Positions 27,231-38,121 of a stretch of 64,000 bases of DNA are shown here, one piece after another; position 1 is the first letter of the stretch; each line of letters opens with the position of its first letter. This DNA comes from Salminus brasiliensis (taxonomy: Eukaryota > Chordata > Actinopteri > Characiformes > Bryconidae). The position numbers and the translations under genes are program-made. Location of the stretch: NCBI RefSeq assembly GCF_030463535.1, contig NC_132881.1, positions 9,036,526-9,100,525 on the forward strand, given 5' to 3'. The notes under the pieces were generated by a model that did no database searches, was not told where the DNA came from, and saw only the letters and a program-made list of their open reading frames with translations.

Positions 27231-27350
27231 ACCTGACATATCGAGAGTCTCTACACCCAACTGAATGACAGGTGGAAGAAGCGCCATGTAGCGATTATTA
27301 TGTCAGTAACAGCTTCCTTGTGTATAAAGACTCTAGGTGTAAGTAGGTCA
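27231..27350. repeat. Duplicated block, copy 1 (partner at 40,013-40,113)
   Basis: Both copies share CATATCGAGA, CTCTACACCCAACTGAATGA and GTCAGTAACAGCTTCCTTGT in the same order with scattered substitutions. The shared flanks extend to the left, so this is a diverged segmental duplication rather than a short mobile element. A run of 11-12 C follows at 27,380-27,391. Confidence 0.8.
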
Positions 27351-27399
27351 GACGGGCCGGTGCCGTGACACCTTTACCTACCCCCCCCCCCACATGATT

Positions 27400-28880
27400 A
27401 ATTGCCCATCTTCACACAGCTGTCATACTTATATGCCAGATTAAAATTTATAGAAAGATATTTATTGATCATTACTGAGATGTTTTTCTCTGAATAAAGT
27501 TTTGCTTTTATTTTTTTTATAAGGGTATTACAGTAAGAGAAGAGCAAGTACACCTTTCTAATTGTTTGCTCCAATTATCATTTGGTTCAGTGCCAGAGAC
27601 ATGTGCAGGTAGCAGGAGGAGAGCTCTCCTTAAAGTTCAGCACAGCTTGGAATTCTTCATTCGGACGGTTTGGAGGATGTGGAGGAGTGAACTGCTGTAC
27701 AGGTCAGGGAGTCCGGTATGCAGCATTGAAGGCCAGATGCAGGTATTTGCTGTTTGTTGGTTTTAGTAGTTGATGCTGTAACGGAGTCACAGTATCTGCT
27801 GCTGTTCAGCTTGTGTGAAAGCAGGTGTCTGTTGGTTCTAGTGTGCAGCAGCTTGGACTGCAGTTTTAGTGAGGCTTTGAGGGCTTCATTTAAAATGGAT
27901 GGTGTTTGTGGCATTGAACCCGGTCTGCAACAGTGAGGCCTAGATACAGGTCCCTACTGTTTGTGTCCAAGTTAGCATGTAGCAAATGTAGAGTCTGCTC
28001 GCTAATGCACTTGTCTTTAAAGCAAACTCTTACTGACTGCAGCGTGTAGCAGTGCCTGGGGTTTGGGACTGAGTCTGGGTTAGTGAGCAGAGAGCAGAGC
28101 TCTAAGGCAGATGCACTAAACCTTTGGTTACAGGTGTGTAAATGTATGTAATTGACTGGGGGTTTTGGTGGAAGCTGCAGAGCATTAATGTAGTGTGTTT
28201 CCCCTTACAGGAGTCGAATCCCCTGCTAGTTTAAATGAATCACTGCTCTTTCCTTCACCTTTACATGCTTTTATAAATAAGAGTCTTAATCTCATTGTTT
28301 TATTGAGTGCCAATATTTTAGACCAGTGTTATCTTTAGATTAGTTGTTTCAATGTACAACAATTAGTAAATGAAAAGTAGTAACTCCTTTTTTTCTTTAC
28401 TGTAACATCGTACATCGAAGTGAGTAACAAGCTTTGGGTCGTTGTGGAATGTATAATTCACATGTATTTATAATTTGGTGGTTTTGTTGTGAAGTTTGTA
28501 GTGTTCACTTATTTATTGAATTAATTAATTTATTTTATTTTATTGATGTTGTGCTCTTTAAGTTCTTGTATCTCATTGTGTTTGTTTCATGGTTGTGCTC
28601 CTGACTTCCTATATATCCAGTTAAATGGATAATTGGTACTTGAGGTTGTAATACGACACTGTCTTATTTTTACTCATTTTTAAGCGCAATAATTTTACAC
28701 TAGTTATCGTGCACTTGCTATCCGCTATCGAGCTAACCTTGTGTAAGATCATCAGATAATTGGGATCCAAATAAAATAATAAAGCAATAAAAACAATTAC
28801 CACTAGATAAAACACACTGTGAAGGGGGGGGGGGCAACTCGGCTGGCTAAGCAGTAGCATGCTAGCTAATACAATCCAAG
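27400..28880. other. No recognisable gene
   Basis: Short open frames at 27,566-27,936 lack family resemblance and lie on both strands, so I do not call them genes. A G-run is at 28,824-28,834. The sequence is single-copy within this window. Confidence 0.5.
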
Positions 28881-28889
28881 AGAACTTGT

Positions 28890-29610
28890 AGTGACGAGAA
28901 ATATCAGAGACCCCCCTACTGAGGACATTATATGACCTATACTATTAGACATTATTCTAAATGGATGAACCACTTGATTATGCCTTCCGTTTTGTTCGGA
29001 CCCTAGAGGGCGCTCAACCACAAGTCCAAAATGAATGGGTCCATACAGAGCTTTTGTGCAAAAGTAATAATGATTTTGATATAGAAAACTGCTCACATTC
29101 TCCACACAATACATCATAAAACAACTCAACACACATTTTAATCAATTATAAGACATCATTTAAGACGTCAGTGAGTCTGACCAGCCAATAAGCAGTTCAG
29201 TTCACCAGTCAATCAGCACTCAGCAGCCAGAATGGGAGCGGTTTCTGCTCTACATCTGTTTCCTGTAGGGCAGGACGTGTGTGCTGTTACATTTTTTTCT
29301 TATTAATTTATGTAAGGATTTCTTCTGCTTTAGTAATTAAAGATTAAAGATGATTCCTGCCTGAAAGACCAGAAAAACATTCAAACATTTTTAACCACTG
29401 AAACCACTGAAGTCTTATAATTGTTGATTAAAAGTGTGTTGAGTTGTTTTCCTCTGTTCTGTGTTACAGTGAGAGCTGTTATCTGTATAAAAATGATGAA
29501 TCATTTATAAATGACAATTTTGAACAGCTTCATATAGACCCATTGTTTTGAACTTCAAAGCGTCTGAACAAAAGACATCTACAATACGAGAGGGTCTCTG
29601 GTAATTCTTG
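28890..29610. mobile_element. Foldback or MITE-like element with long inverted repeats
   Basis: The left arm (about 28,890-29,155) and right arm (about 29,408-29,610) are imperfect inverted repeats. ACAACTCAACACACATTTTA at 29,121 pairs with AAAAGTGTGTTGAGTTGTTT near 29,430. Outer parts such as GAATGGGTCC near 29,033 and GACCCATTG near 29,537 also pair, as do the CAGAGACCC boxes near 28,905 and 29,590. No coding sequence is inside. A non-autonomous DNA transposon is the likeliest origin; the superfamily is not determined. Confidence 0.65.
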
Positions 29611-29914
29611 TTCCTCCAGCAGCAGCAGAGTCACTGGGTCAAACGAAACGAGCCTCGTCATTTCTTTTATGATTGATACAGTCAGTTACAGATTCTGGCC
29701 GCTAGACGGAGACAAAGCGCCAATTACACGGGTGTTACTCCAGTAAGGGCAGACATATGTTTGTCGTAGCATCTCTGTTTCTGGTAAACGTGTTATTTAT
29801 AACTGTATATTCAGTGCCAGCATTTAATAATTTATAATTATAATTTAATAATTTAATAATGTTATCTGGTGGTGTCCAGCACTTTTCTGATACAATCAAC
29901 GAAAAAAATCACCA

Positions 29915-29966
29915 ATTTAATTTAATTTAATTTAATTTAATTACATTTAATTAAATTTAATTTAAA
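29915..29966. repeat. (TTTAA)n pentanucleotide microsatellite
   Basis: About ten TTTAA-type units with minor interruptions, inside a generally AT-rich stretch (29,620-30,520) in which I see no gene. Confidence 0.85.
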
Positions 29967-30521
29967 AACATATGTTAAAAGCCACCACTGTTAACACTTT
30001 TAAATTCATGTAAAATCATTGATTGAATAATTCAATATCAGTATAATTTAAAAATGTTAAAAATGATAAACGCTGTGAGGGGAAAATACAGCGCTGATGT
30101 AATGTGGTTAAGTGACCAGCAGATGGCAAATATCCAGTTTAATATCAGACTGAGTTAAACCTGTGTTAAAAGACCAGCAGCTGGAAAGCTCCAGTAGAAA
30201 TCCTGATTTAATGATCATATAAATGATCAGGACAGATGAAGAGGTTAGTTAAGCAGGGTGACCAGACGCCCTCTTTTTACCGGACATGTTCTCTTTTTGG
30301 GATGTGAAAAATGTGTGCGCATTTATTTCACATCTGTGTCTCTTTCTACAGTCACTACTCAGTCTGTGTGTGGATTTATACACTGGAGTTTAATATTAGA
30401 GAACAACACACAATTTCCTAAAGGTCAAGGTCAGGAGTGAGCAGTATTTTAAACATACTTCATGAGTTGCATATATTCTAATGCACAGTATAAAAACGTA
30501 AATGAGGTATTTGAAAAAGAA

Positions 30522-31881
30522 CACTGATCAAAATTAGAGAACACTCTCAGACACCTGCAAATTGTTGGTGTTAATCTGGCACGTGGTGCTAATTTCCTTA
30601 ATTATCTGACAAACCCTATTTAACTGGCAGCATAACTTTCCTGTTTTCACTGACTTTGCAAAATGGAAAGCCGTTCCAAAGTGACTGAAACCCTCCGTCA
30701 GCAGGTTGTCAAGATGAAGGCCAAAAGGGTGACCCTATCAGCCATAGCAAGAGAAGTTGGTCGTATCCCAAGTCTGTGATTTCTAGAATACTGCATCTTT
30801 ACAACACCCCAAACTCATTCAAGTCCCCCAAGAAGGCTGGTCGTCCACGAAAGACAAATGCAAGAGAGGACAGGATAATGCGGAGAATCTCCATGGGCAA
30901 TCGGTTAAACACTGCAGCTGGAATTGCTCACCAGTTCAACGTTTACAAGCATTTGGACTGAAATCCCACTCTGCAGTGACCAAACCTCTCATTAGCAGAA
31001 AGAATCAAAAGGCTAGATTAACCTTTGCTGAGGAGCATGTTGTGTGGACAGAAGAAAAGTGTTCCAGATTTCACTTTAGTGATGAAAGCAAGTTTCATTT
31101 ATTTGGGTCTGATAGGAAACATTATGTTCGTCGACAAGCTGGGGAAAGACTGAACCCAAAGTGTGTAAAGAAGTCAGTAAAAGGTGGAGGAGGAAATGTC
31201 ATGGGTTGGGGAATGTTTTCAGCAGCAGGAGTTGGGCCTCTCATACAGCAGAGTGAATGCAAGTGTGTATCAGAACCTTCTTCAACAACACGTGGTTCCT
31301 TCCTTGCATTTGTCACTCAGTCAGCCAGCAATTTTCATGCATGACAATGCCCCCTGTCACACAGCAAAACGGGTAAAGCAGTTCCTTGAAACTGAAAACA
31401 TTGAAACAATGAAATGGCCAGCTCAGAATCCTGATCTAAACCCAATAGAAAACATCTGGAAAATCCTTGGTGATAAAGTTATGGCCAAGAAACCAAACTG
31501 TGGAAGAAACTGCATGAAGAGTGGACCAAAATCACACCAGAGCAGTGTGAGAGACTAGTGATGTCCTGTGGCCGCAGATGTGCTGAAGTCATTCAAAGCA
31601 CATGCCTGTACACTTCCTGCTGACTGGTGACTGTTGTAACCTTCAGAAAATTTAGTTGTAATCTTTCTCTGTGCTACAGTCATTGCTGTTCTCTAATTTT
31701 GATTATTGTGTTTTTTGTGAAATAAAGATTTGTTGTTGAATACTTTGGTTATTTTGTTAAACACTGTTTTGTTAAACACTCACAAGGATTTGAAATCCTT
31801 CAAATGTTGACCAATGAAGATTGCATTATTTCTGCAAAAATCAAGTGTTCATACATTGTTCTCTAATTTTGATTTCCAGTG
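30522..31881 (+). mobile_element. Decayed Tc1-family transposon (second family)
   Basis: The left end CACTGATCAAAATTAGAGAA (30,522) is inverted at the right end as TTCTCTAATTTTGATTTCCA then GTG (to 31,881). TA follows on the right; the left TA is lost. A second inner copy of TTCTCTAATTTTGAT at about 31,690 gives an IR/DR layout. The enclosed transposase is broken. Its terminal repeats and protein differ clearly from the intact Tc1 at 2,634, so it is a separate and older family. Confidence 0.9.
30663..31623 (+). pseudogene. Tc1 transposase pseudogene
   Basis: The frame starts at an ATG at 30,663 and ends at a TGA near 31,621. It is broken by a frameshift near 30,765, a stop at 30,959-30,961, a shift near 31,250 and another near 31,495. 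Recognisable pieces in order are the helix-turn-helix SAIAREVG region, the linker KKAGRPRKTN, FSDESKFHLFG with the first catalytic D, a GGGGNVMGWGMFS box, MHDNAPCHTAK with the second D, and [11 protein letters not shown] with the E. The DD34E residues survive although the protein cannot be made in one piece. It was a DNA transposase; this copy is dead. Confidence 0.93.
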
Positions 31882-31889
31882 TACAGCTT

Positions 31890-32930
31890 TAAACATGCCT
31901 GTTGAAGCCCCGCCTTCTCACCGACACGATTAGTCTACATGTACAGGGGTCTACAGCAACCATTGGTCAAACTGCTTCTCACCACAGTAGATTGGCCACA
32001 GCCTAAAACACAAATGTAAATAAACACAAATGAGCTTGTCTGTATCTGAGTTTTTTATTTTATTTAGGAATTTGTTTATATATTTTACATTGACATGAAT
32101 CTGAAAAACTTAAGTAAACGGTGGTAAAAGTAAAACTTTGTTTTTAATTATTTTACTTGACACTCAAGTTGGACTGAAAGGAGATGATTTGGCCCTGTAA
32201 GCAGAGTAAGGCTATTTATTAGTTTTGTTAAATGAGTAAATGTACGTGCTTTAATGTTCATAAACAAACTTGCTTGAGATATTAAACATTACATATTAAT
32301 GTCCTTCTCTTACTAAAATGACACTCAGTGGAGTAATAGTCATACTGTTCAGTAATGACAAACACTTCAATTAAAATAAAACCTTTATTCATTTTTAAGC
32401 TTCTCAGGCTGCAGCAGATTAGGGCTATTTTTACAATCGAATAATCTGACAATTATTCAAATAAATAACTGATTTAGCTTGAGGTAGTTTAAGGTATTTG
32501 CTAAGTAACAATTAAGTTCATAAAAAATTTATAACTTAGTCAGAAATTCACTGTGTTAATGAATTACGCTGCTAATATAAAAGTTATATAATATAAAAGA
32601 TTAATAAAACTCCAATACCTTTTCTCTTTTAAATTTTAAACCCAAGGATTAGTAATGTAGCAGCAATAAAATGTAATAAAAATAGATCAGTTTTCCCTTA
32701 ATCAGTTTTCATATACATTTTTGGATGAACAACAAAATAAAAGTGGAAGTGGGAATTAATGTAAGACAGTAATTTTCTCAGTCAAAAAGTATTTTATGTT
32801 GCAGATTCGTTTGTATTAGTCACTTTTATTTTGTGGGGTCTGGCCAGAGCCACAAAGTAGTCGAGAGACTTTAGCTCGTTACCGGAGAGCGGGACATAAT
32901 CTGTAAGCAGCAACCTGATTGGTTGTTTTT
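31890..32930. other. No recognisable gene
   Basis: AT-rich non-coding sequence. Nothing on either strand resembles a known gene or RNA. Confidence 0.5.
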
Positions 32931-32935
32931 GTTGA

Positions 32936-32998
32936 AGGGCGGGACATAAAGTAGCTGAAAGCATTGTTTAGAAGGGGTGTCCACAAAATTTGGACTTA
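32936..32998 (+). mobile_element. 3'-end fragment of a Tc1-type MITE
   Basis: Contains ACATAAAGTAGCTGAAAGCA and GAAGGGGTGTCCACAAAATT, matching the right end of the complete MITE at 36,100-36,606. Confidence 0.75.
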
Positions 32999-32999
32999 G

Positions 33000-33165
33000 A
33001 CACTGCTTAATTTACCAGCCTAGGACTGGAGGACTGGAGAGTGATCCATATTGAGGCCATGGAACAGCAGGGAGGCTCTCCACCAATGAAGCTCGTCTCT
33101 GGGACTGAATCAGGAGCAGTGGGTGTTCTGAAGGCAGTCTGAATCAAGAAGCACAACAAGAAGAT
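33000..33165 (-). pseudogene. Family Y exon, copy 2 (fragment)
   Basis: On the minus strand the TTCTTGATTCAG acceptor (about 33,140-33,151) is followed by the TAPDSVPE-type beginning of exon Y. The homologous part ends near 33,000 at the MITE fragment, so the conserved C-terminal half is absent. Downstream on the plus strand (33,240-33,393) lies the X block, matching the X-then-Y order seen elsewhere on the minus strand. Confidence 0.6.
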
Positions 33166-33239
33166 TCAGAACCTGATTTCTGAACATCTTCAGTTGAGTC
33201 ATGTATGATTGTTCCTGATCTGTTTCTTCAACTAGTTGT

Positions 33240-33393
33240 TTTTGGACCTAAATCTACATCTACAGAGGAGCTTCCATCTACTACCTCTGCTCTGAAGGAG
33301 GAGTATATTAAATGAGGGAGGATCATAGATGAAGGGTTTCTAGGTTGAGCTGGTGTGTGGTTTACCTGCTGAGGAGTACTGATAGACGTGGAG
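33240..33393 (-). pseudogene. Block X, copy 1 (first part, split by hAT insertion)
   Basis: The minus-strand reading includes SSMILPHLI then SSFRAEVV, matching the open X block at 38,122-38,418. The block continues at 34,226 on the other side of the hAT MITE. Function unknown. Confidence 0.5.
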
Positions 33394-33401
33394 ATGCAGA
33401 C

Positions 33402-34217
33402 TAGGGCTGCAACTAACGATTATTTTAATAATCAATTAATCTGTCGAAAAAAAATACATTTCCATGTCTTTATTTAAAAAAAGAACATTGAATAACAGAG
33501 CAAATAAGTGTGTACAATAATTCAATAATAATAGATTACATTATTAAATAAATTAAATAAATTAAAAATAAAATAAATGAAATAATAAAGAAAAATAAGT
33601 GCATTGCTGATGCAAACACTGCACTGTATTGGAGTGAGGAGTGAGACAGGATGAATTGCCTTTAGTTTGTATGTTTTTTTTTTTAACTTTTATAAAGCAC
33701 ATTTAAACACTGCTTAGGCGAATTACACAGATAATAAAAGTAACACACACACACACTTACACACTCTATCATTGTCATTGTCCAGTTAAGCAAAAAACAG
33801 CATGTGCCGTGTTACACCGGTTCACATAGTGTGAGTGCACCGTTATGTTTCCTCACTTCAAAACAGAACTAACTGGGGTTATTGTAGTGACTGTGCTCCC
33901 ACATTGGTGAGGATTTAAGCTGAACTTCTGTTCTGCGTCATTCATGTTTAATTTTTTGGAATATTTTTACTTCTTGATGTTAAATTTATTTTAAAGATTA
34001 CGCCTCCGCTCTGACTCGCTTCGCTCATCTCCCTCTTATTTATAAATTTTTTCCAGAGTAGACAAAGCGCCACAGGTAACGTAAGCGGAGATGAGCTGAT
34101 ATGACAAGGCGAGTAACACATACATCGTGCGACACAACAAATCCATAATGAAATTCGTTGCCAACACTTTTAATAATCGATTATTATCAATTTTATAGAT
34201 TCAGTGTAGCAGCTCTA
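33402..34217. mobile_element. hAT-type MITE with perfect 8-bp target duplication
   Basis: The 816-bp element starts TAGGGCTGC and ends GCAGCTCTA, which are inverted with one mismatch. It is flanked on both sides by ATGCAGAC (33,394-33,401 and 34,218-34,225). Subterminal ACGATTATTTTAATAATC and AATAATCGATTATTATC motifs are typical of this widespread fish group. No transposase is present, so it is non-autonomous. It splits block X copy 1. Confidence 0.92.
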
Positions 34218-34225
34218 ATGCAGAC

Positions 34226-34320
34226 ATTTCCTCCAAGTCAGCCGTTTTGTAGATACTAGTGTCCTTCTGAAGCTGTACTGGTCTGCAGAGGAATGATTCC
34301 TTGAATTCTGAAACTAAAAT
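34226..34320 (-). pseudogene. Block X, copy 1 (second part)
   Basis: Resumes the X block after the hAT insertion. It shares GTCTGCAGAGGAATGATTCC and CTGAAACTAAAATA with 38,390-38,440 and 42,735-42,780. Confidence 0.5.
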
Positions 34321-34439
34321 ACGAATGTTTAATTATTATTATTAATTATTTTGCACAGTTTAAAATATTACTATTTTTTACATATAAATGTACCATTTCT
34401 GTACAAGATGTTAAGGTTGTATAGAGGCCAAACCTTAAT

Positions 34440-36010
34440 CCACTGCATTCAACCGATACTCACTTCGTAATCAATGCTAAACGAGTCTGCTTTCACTAAA
34501 GCTTTCTCTTCTTTTAAGCATATCATGAGTTTTAACTCTTTAAACAGTTTAAGAACTAGAGCTCAAGCTGTACGCACCTCTCCTCAGCCGTGCCGCAGAA
34601 GACTGGTGTTCTGCCGATTTCTACCCATCCAAATGTGACCTGTGCAAGCGCGGACCCACAACCCACCAACAAATGCTTTCATGTGGTTTTTTTTTTTATG
34701 ATAAATCTGTTTTTCTCACGTGCAAAATACAATCTCAGCAGACATGTAGAAAGTACTAGAGACCCAGACTTGAGTAAAAGTACAAGTGCTCTATCAAAAA
34801 AGTGACTTGAGTAGAAGTAGAAGTGTCTTTAAGCTCCAGACTTAAGTGGAAGTACTTAAGTATTGCATGTAGTTACTTAAGTACTGAAAGTAAAAGTACA
34901 GTATTGTGTTCTGTAGTTCTTACAGAAAGCAGTCAAAAGTCTGAGTATCAGTGTTTCTATTATTTCAAATGCTCAGACTTAAGTACTGTCACAGTTCCTC
35001 TGGCTCTAGTAGAAGGACAGAACTGTAGAAGACTGAGTTCATGAACATGAACCATTCGGCCACATACGAGTATTTGAAGGTGGGGAAGGTGGTGTTTCTT
35101 CTAGTGGTTCTTCCATCTCGGAATAAACTACAGAGCTCTAGCGTTAGTGTCCTCACTGCAGCTGCAGCACATAAACATCTAACGGAGTAAAAGTATTAAA
35201 CTCATCCAAAATATGTAGTGAAGTAAAAGTGGAAGTAGGAGATAAAATAATCCTCCAGTAGATACAGATACAGTATTTTAGTACTTAAGTACAGTACTGA
35301 AGTAGTTCTACTTCATTACTATATATCTCTGAATCTGAGGATTTACTTGGGTGTTAATATATATAAATATATAAAAATGATTTCTTATTACCATTATTAG
35401 CTTATATTTACACTGACATGGTGATTTACACTCTCCTGCTGGGAGCGTTCTCTCATATAATGATTTTAGTCTATCATCATTTCCTACTTACTGGTGTATT
35501 TAGGCAGCTTTATCTGTAAATATACACTATGGTAACATAGACAGAAAACGTGATCCATGCACAAACCGTTCCTGGTTAGTGCGAGAAACATGAGTGATGA
35601 CATCAACTAATTTTTTTTATTTAACTAAATTTAAAACTAATCTTAGTTGTTGCACCCAGACCTTGCAGAATAGTGTAAAATAGTGTGTATTTATGTGTAT
35701 AGATTCTGGATTTGAATTTGTGTATCATATACTATATAATAAAAGTCACTTGACTTGATTTGGTAAGCAGCCACTGAATCTGGATCATGATAATATTGTT
35801 AATGGTGATAATTCTGCAGATGATGCAGATCATTTGTCAGCCTGATAATGTCTCTGTCTGTCTGTCTGTCAGTCAGTACACACAGTGGCGGGGAAGGTGC
35901 AGGGACCCTGTCAACAGATCAGTGAAATGTGAGTACACACACACACAGACTAGCTTTCATCGAGCGAACCATCATCACCATCTCAGTGTATGTTCAACAG
36001 GGTAAAGTTA
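34440..36010. repeat. Segmental duplication, copy A (partner 40,390-42,470)
   Basis: Matches to the partner tract include AATCAATGCTAAACGAGTCT (near 34,471 and 41,129), GCTGGGAGC then TTCTCTCATATAATGATTTTAG-like (near 35,439 and 40,597), GTGATCCATG then ACAAAC (near 35,550 and 41,883) and AGCCTGATAATGTCTCTGTC (near 35,838 and 42,423). The order differs in places, so rearrangement followed duplication. A (GTCT)n tract lies at about 35,852-35,872. Confidence 0.75.
34746..35325. mobile_element. Fish MITE-like repeat rich in AAGTACTTAAGTA
   Basis: The sequence is dominated by repeated GTAAAAGTA and AAGTACTTAAGTA-type words and ends near TACTTAAGTACAGTACTGAA. This is a common fish interspersed repeat type that I recognise by eye. 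No open frame, and the ends are not precisely resolved. Confidence 0.6.
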
Positions 36011-36099
36011 GTTAAAGGTTTTGGATTGGAATTAGGTTTATGAGTAGTGTTATGCTTTATTTTATAGGTGTTTGAGGTGTAGGATAAGTGAGACTCATG

Positions 36100-36606
36100 C
36101 ACTACATGGACAGATGTATTGGGACACCTGCTCATTCATTCTTGATGCTGTTTTATTGGATTGACTGTCTCTAGTGTCTAGGGAAGGCTGGAGATAGCTT
36201 ACTAGATTTTGGAGCATTGCTGTGAGGATTTGATTGCATTCAGCAAGAAGAGCATTGGTAAGGTCAGGATGTTAAATAATCACCACCCCAACTTATTCCA
36301 AAAATATTGGATGAAACACCATTAATCACTCCAGAGAATGTGTTTGAGCTGTGGCGCAGTGGAACATTCCACAGTTCCACTGTGCCACAGCTCAATACTG
36401 GGGGGCTTTATACCCCTCTGCCCCACGACTGGCATTAGGCAGCATGGTGCCAATAGATGAATGCTCCAGAGAGTCCTATTCTGTTGGCACTACTTCTCTA
36501 CAAAGACTAAAGTGTGTGCATTTGCATATATGTGCAATGGGTGCAATTTAAAGTAGCTGAATGCATTTATTAGAAGGGGTGTCCACAAACATTTGGGCAT
36601 ATAGTG
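36100..36606 (+). mobile_element. Complete Tc1-type MITE (about 507 bp)
   Basis: The left end CACTACATGGACAGATGTAT and right end ACAAACATTTGGGCATATAG then TG are inverted with mismatches. The internal sequence (TTGCTGTGAGGATTTGATTG, CACGACTGGCATTAGGCAGC) is non-coding. Partial copies lie at 32,936, 37,400 and 43,041. The short frame at 36,351-36,551 is a chance product. Confidence 0.85.
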
Positions 36607-36689
36607 TGGGTTAAGTGAAAGGTTTTGCAAGTAGTTTTAGACAACCCAAATTTTACAAATATTTTTACAGTAAAATGTTACAATATCTG

Positions 36690-37110
36690 CAGTTTATTGA
36701 ACAATTCTTCATGCAGCTCATGATTAAACATGAGAGAAAAAGTACATTTATTTACAAGAGAAGTGATCATTAAAGTGCAGTGGTTGAATGCAGCACCACA
36801 GTCTTCACCTCTTCTTCTTGTCCTGCTCAGGCATCCACTTGCGTGTTCCAGAGGGTGACCTGAAGACCTAAGTGATGCGGACCTAAATTTCCACACTTAA
36901 TTAGTGTTGGACAGCGGACCTCCTCTTACAGACACTGCTAGATTTTGTTTGGCCCAGCTGCAGACTGTAGGACTGGAGATGTCCTACCACATTCTGGTAG
37001 TCCCTCACACTGAGGTCATGGACCAGCCCGTCCGGGGGGCAGCCCGTCTCTGTGACTGAATCAGGAGCAGTAGGTGGTCGGCAGGCAGTCTGAATCAAGA
37101 AGCACAACAA
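36690..37110 (-). pseudogene. Family Y exon, copy 3, with 3' flank
   Basis: On the minus strand the acceptor TTCTTGATTCAG (near 37,090-37,101) is followed by PPTAPDSVTETGCPPDG, then DYQNVVGHLQSYSLQLGQ, open for about 60 codons. After divergence the end reads MPEQDKKKR then stop (near 36,800), equivalent to the basic tail of copy 1. The 3' flank carries an AATAAA (about 36,748) in TTGTAAATAAATG, shared with the flank of block X at 38,040-38,110. This copy best preserves the first half of the exon. Unknown function. Confidence 0.55.
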
Positions 37111-37199
37111 GAAGATTCAGAACCTGATTATTGAACATCTTCAGTTGAGTCATGTATGATTTTTCTTAAACTGGTTGCTTTTGGAAGTAAATCTACATC

Positions 37200-37390
37200 T
37201 ACCTCTGAAGGAAGAGTCTGTTCATGAGGTCAGTATGGTCCAGCCTGGAGCTCAGCACCTGTATTGGAAACTAGGTACACCAGCACAACCTAGAAACCCT
37301 TCATCAATTCTCATTGATTTAATAGACTCCTCCTTCAGAGCAGAGGTAGTAAAGCTCCTCTGTAGATGTAGATTTAGGTCCTAAAACAAC
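37200..37390 (+). pseudogene. Block X, copy in inverted orientation
   Basis: The plus-strand reading includes TPAQPRNPSS then LIDSSFRAEVVKLLC, nearly the same words as the minus-strand frame at 38,122-38,418. Orientation is opposite to the other X copies, indicating a local inversion. Confidence 0.5.
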
Positions 37391-37399
37391 CTGTTTTTG

Positions 37400-37604
37400 T
37401 TGGATGTCTTTAGTGTCCAGGGAAAAAAGACTCTCTACTAGATTTTGAAGCATTCAGCCACAAGAGCATTAGTGAGGTCAGGATGTTGGATGATGAACAC
37501 CCCACAGTTCCACAGTTTGCACATATGTGTCAAAAGTGTGTGCAACATAAAGTAGATGAATGCATTTCTAAGAAGGGGTCTCCACAAACATTTGGACATA
37601 AAGT
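37400..37604 (+). mobile_element. Internally deleted Tc1-type MITE copy
   Basis: Shares ACTAGATTTTGAAGCATT, GAGCATTAGTGAGGTCAGGA and the right end CCACAAACATTTGGACATA with the complete copy at 36,100, but lacks the middle. Confidence 0.8.
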
Positions 37605-37631
37605 GTAAGTTAACTGAAACGCTTGGTTTTA

Positions 37632-37917
37632 GGGGCAGAGGTGTCTCAGCGGTTAGAGCGTCTGGCTATCGATAACAGGGTTGTGGGTTCAATTCCTGGG
37701 CTTGGCAAGCTGCCAATGTTGGGCCCTTGAGCAAGGCCCTTTAACCTCTCTGCTCCCTGGGTCGCTGGAGTTGGTTGCCCACCGCTCGGGGTGTGTGTGT
37801 ACTCCCTGCCCCTAGATCATTAGTGTGTGTGTGTTCACTACCACAGATCGGTTAAATGCGGAGGACACATTTCGCTGTGCAGTGACAAATACATGCACCT
37901 TTACCTTTTTCTTTTTT
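37632..37917 (+). mobile_element. tRNA-derived SINE
   Basis: A tRNA-like head has a TCTCAGCGGTTAGAGCGTC A-box region and a GGGTTCAATTC B box (37,685-37,695). A body with CCCTTGAGCAAGGCCCTTTA and a tail ending in T-rich ACCTTTACC follow. The insertion site is clear: the equivalent tract at 43,337-43,365 reads GAAACGCTTGGTAGGT without the SINE. A possible TTGGT duplication flanks it. Confidence 0.88.
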
Positions 37918-38121
37918 GGTAGGTCTGAAAGTAGGTTAGTTTTAAACAACTGAAAAGGAGAAATTTGAAAAAGATCTTTTTACAATAAAATTTAACAATA
38001 TCTGCATTTCATTGTACAATTCTTCATGCAGCTCATGAATAAACATCTGTTCTGAGAGAAAAAATACATTTATTTACAAGAGAAGTGATCATTAAAGTGC
38101 AGTGGTTGAATGTTCTTCACC

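Noticed and set aside
27566-27936. Possible small gene with frames on both strands
   Set aside because: No motif, splice structure or duplication support; frames are short and overlapping.
37640-37700. Genuine tRNA gene at the SINE head
   Set aside because: A and B boxes are present, but the anticodon and acceptor stems do not form a tRNA cloverleaf, and the SINE body follows directly.
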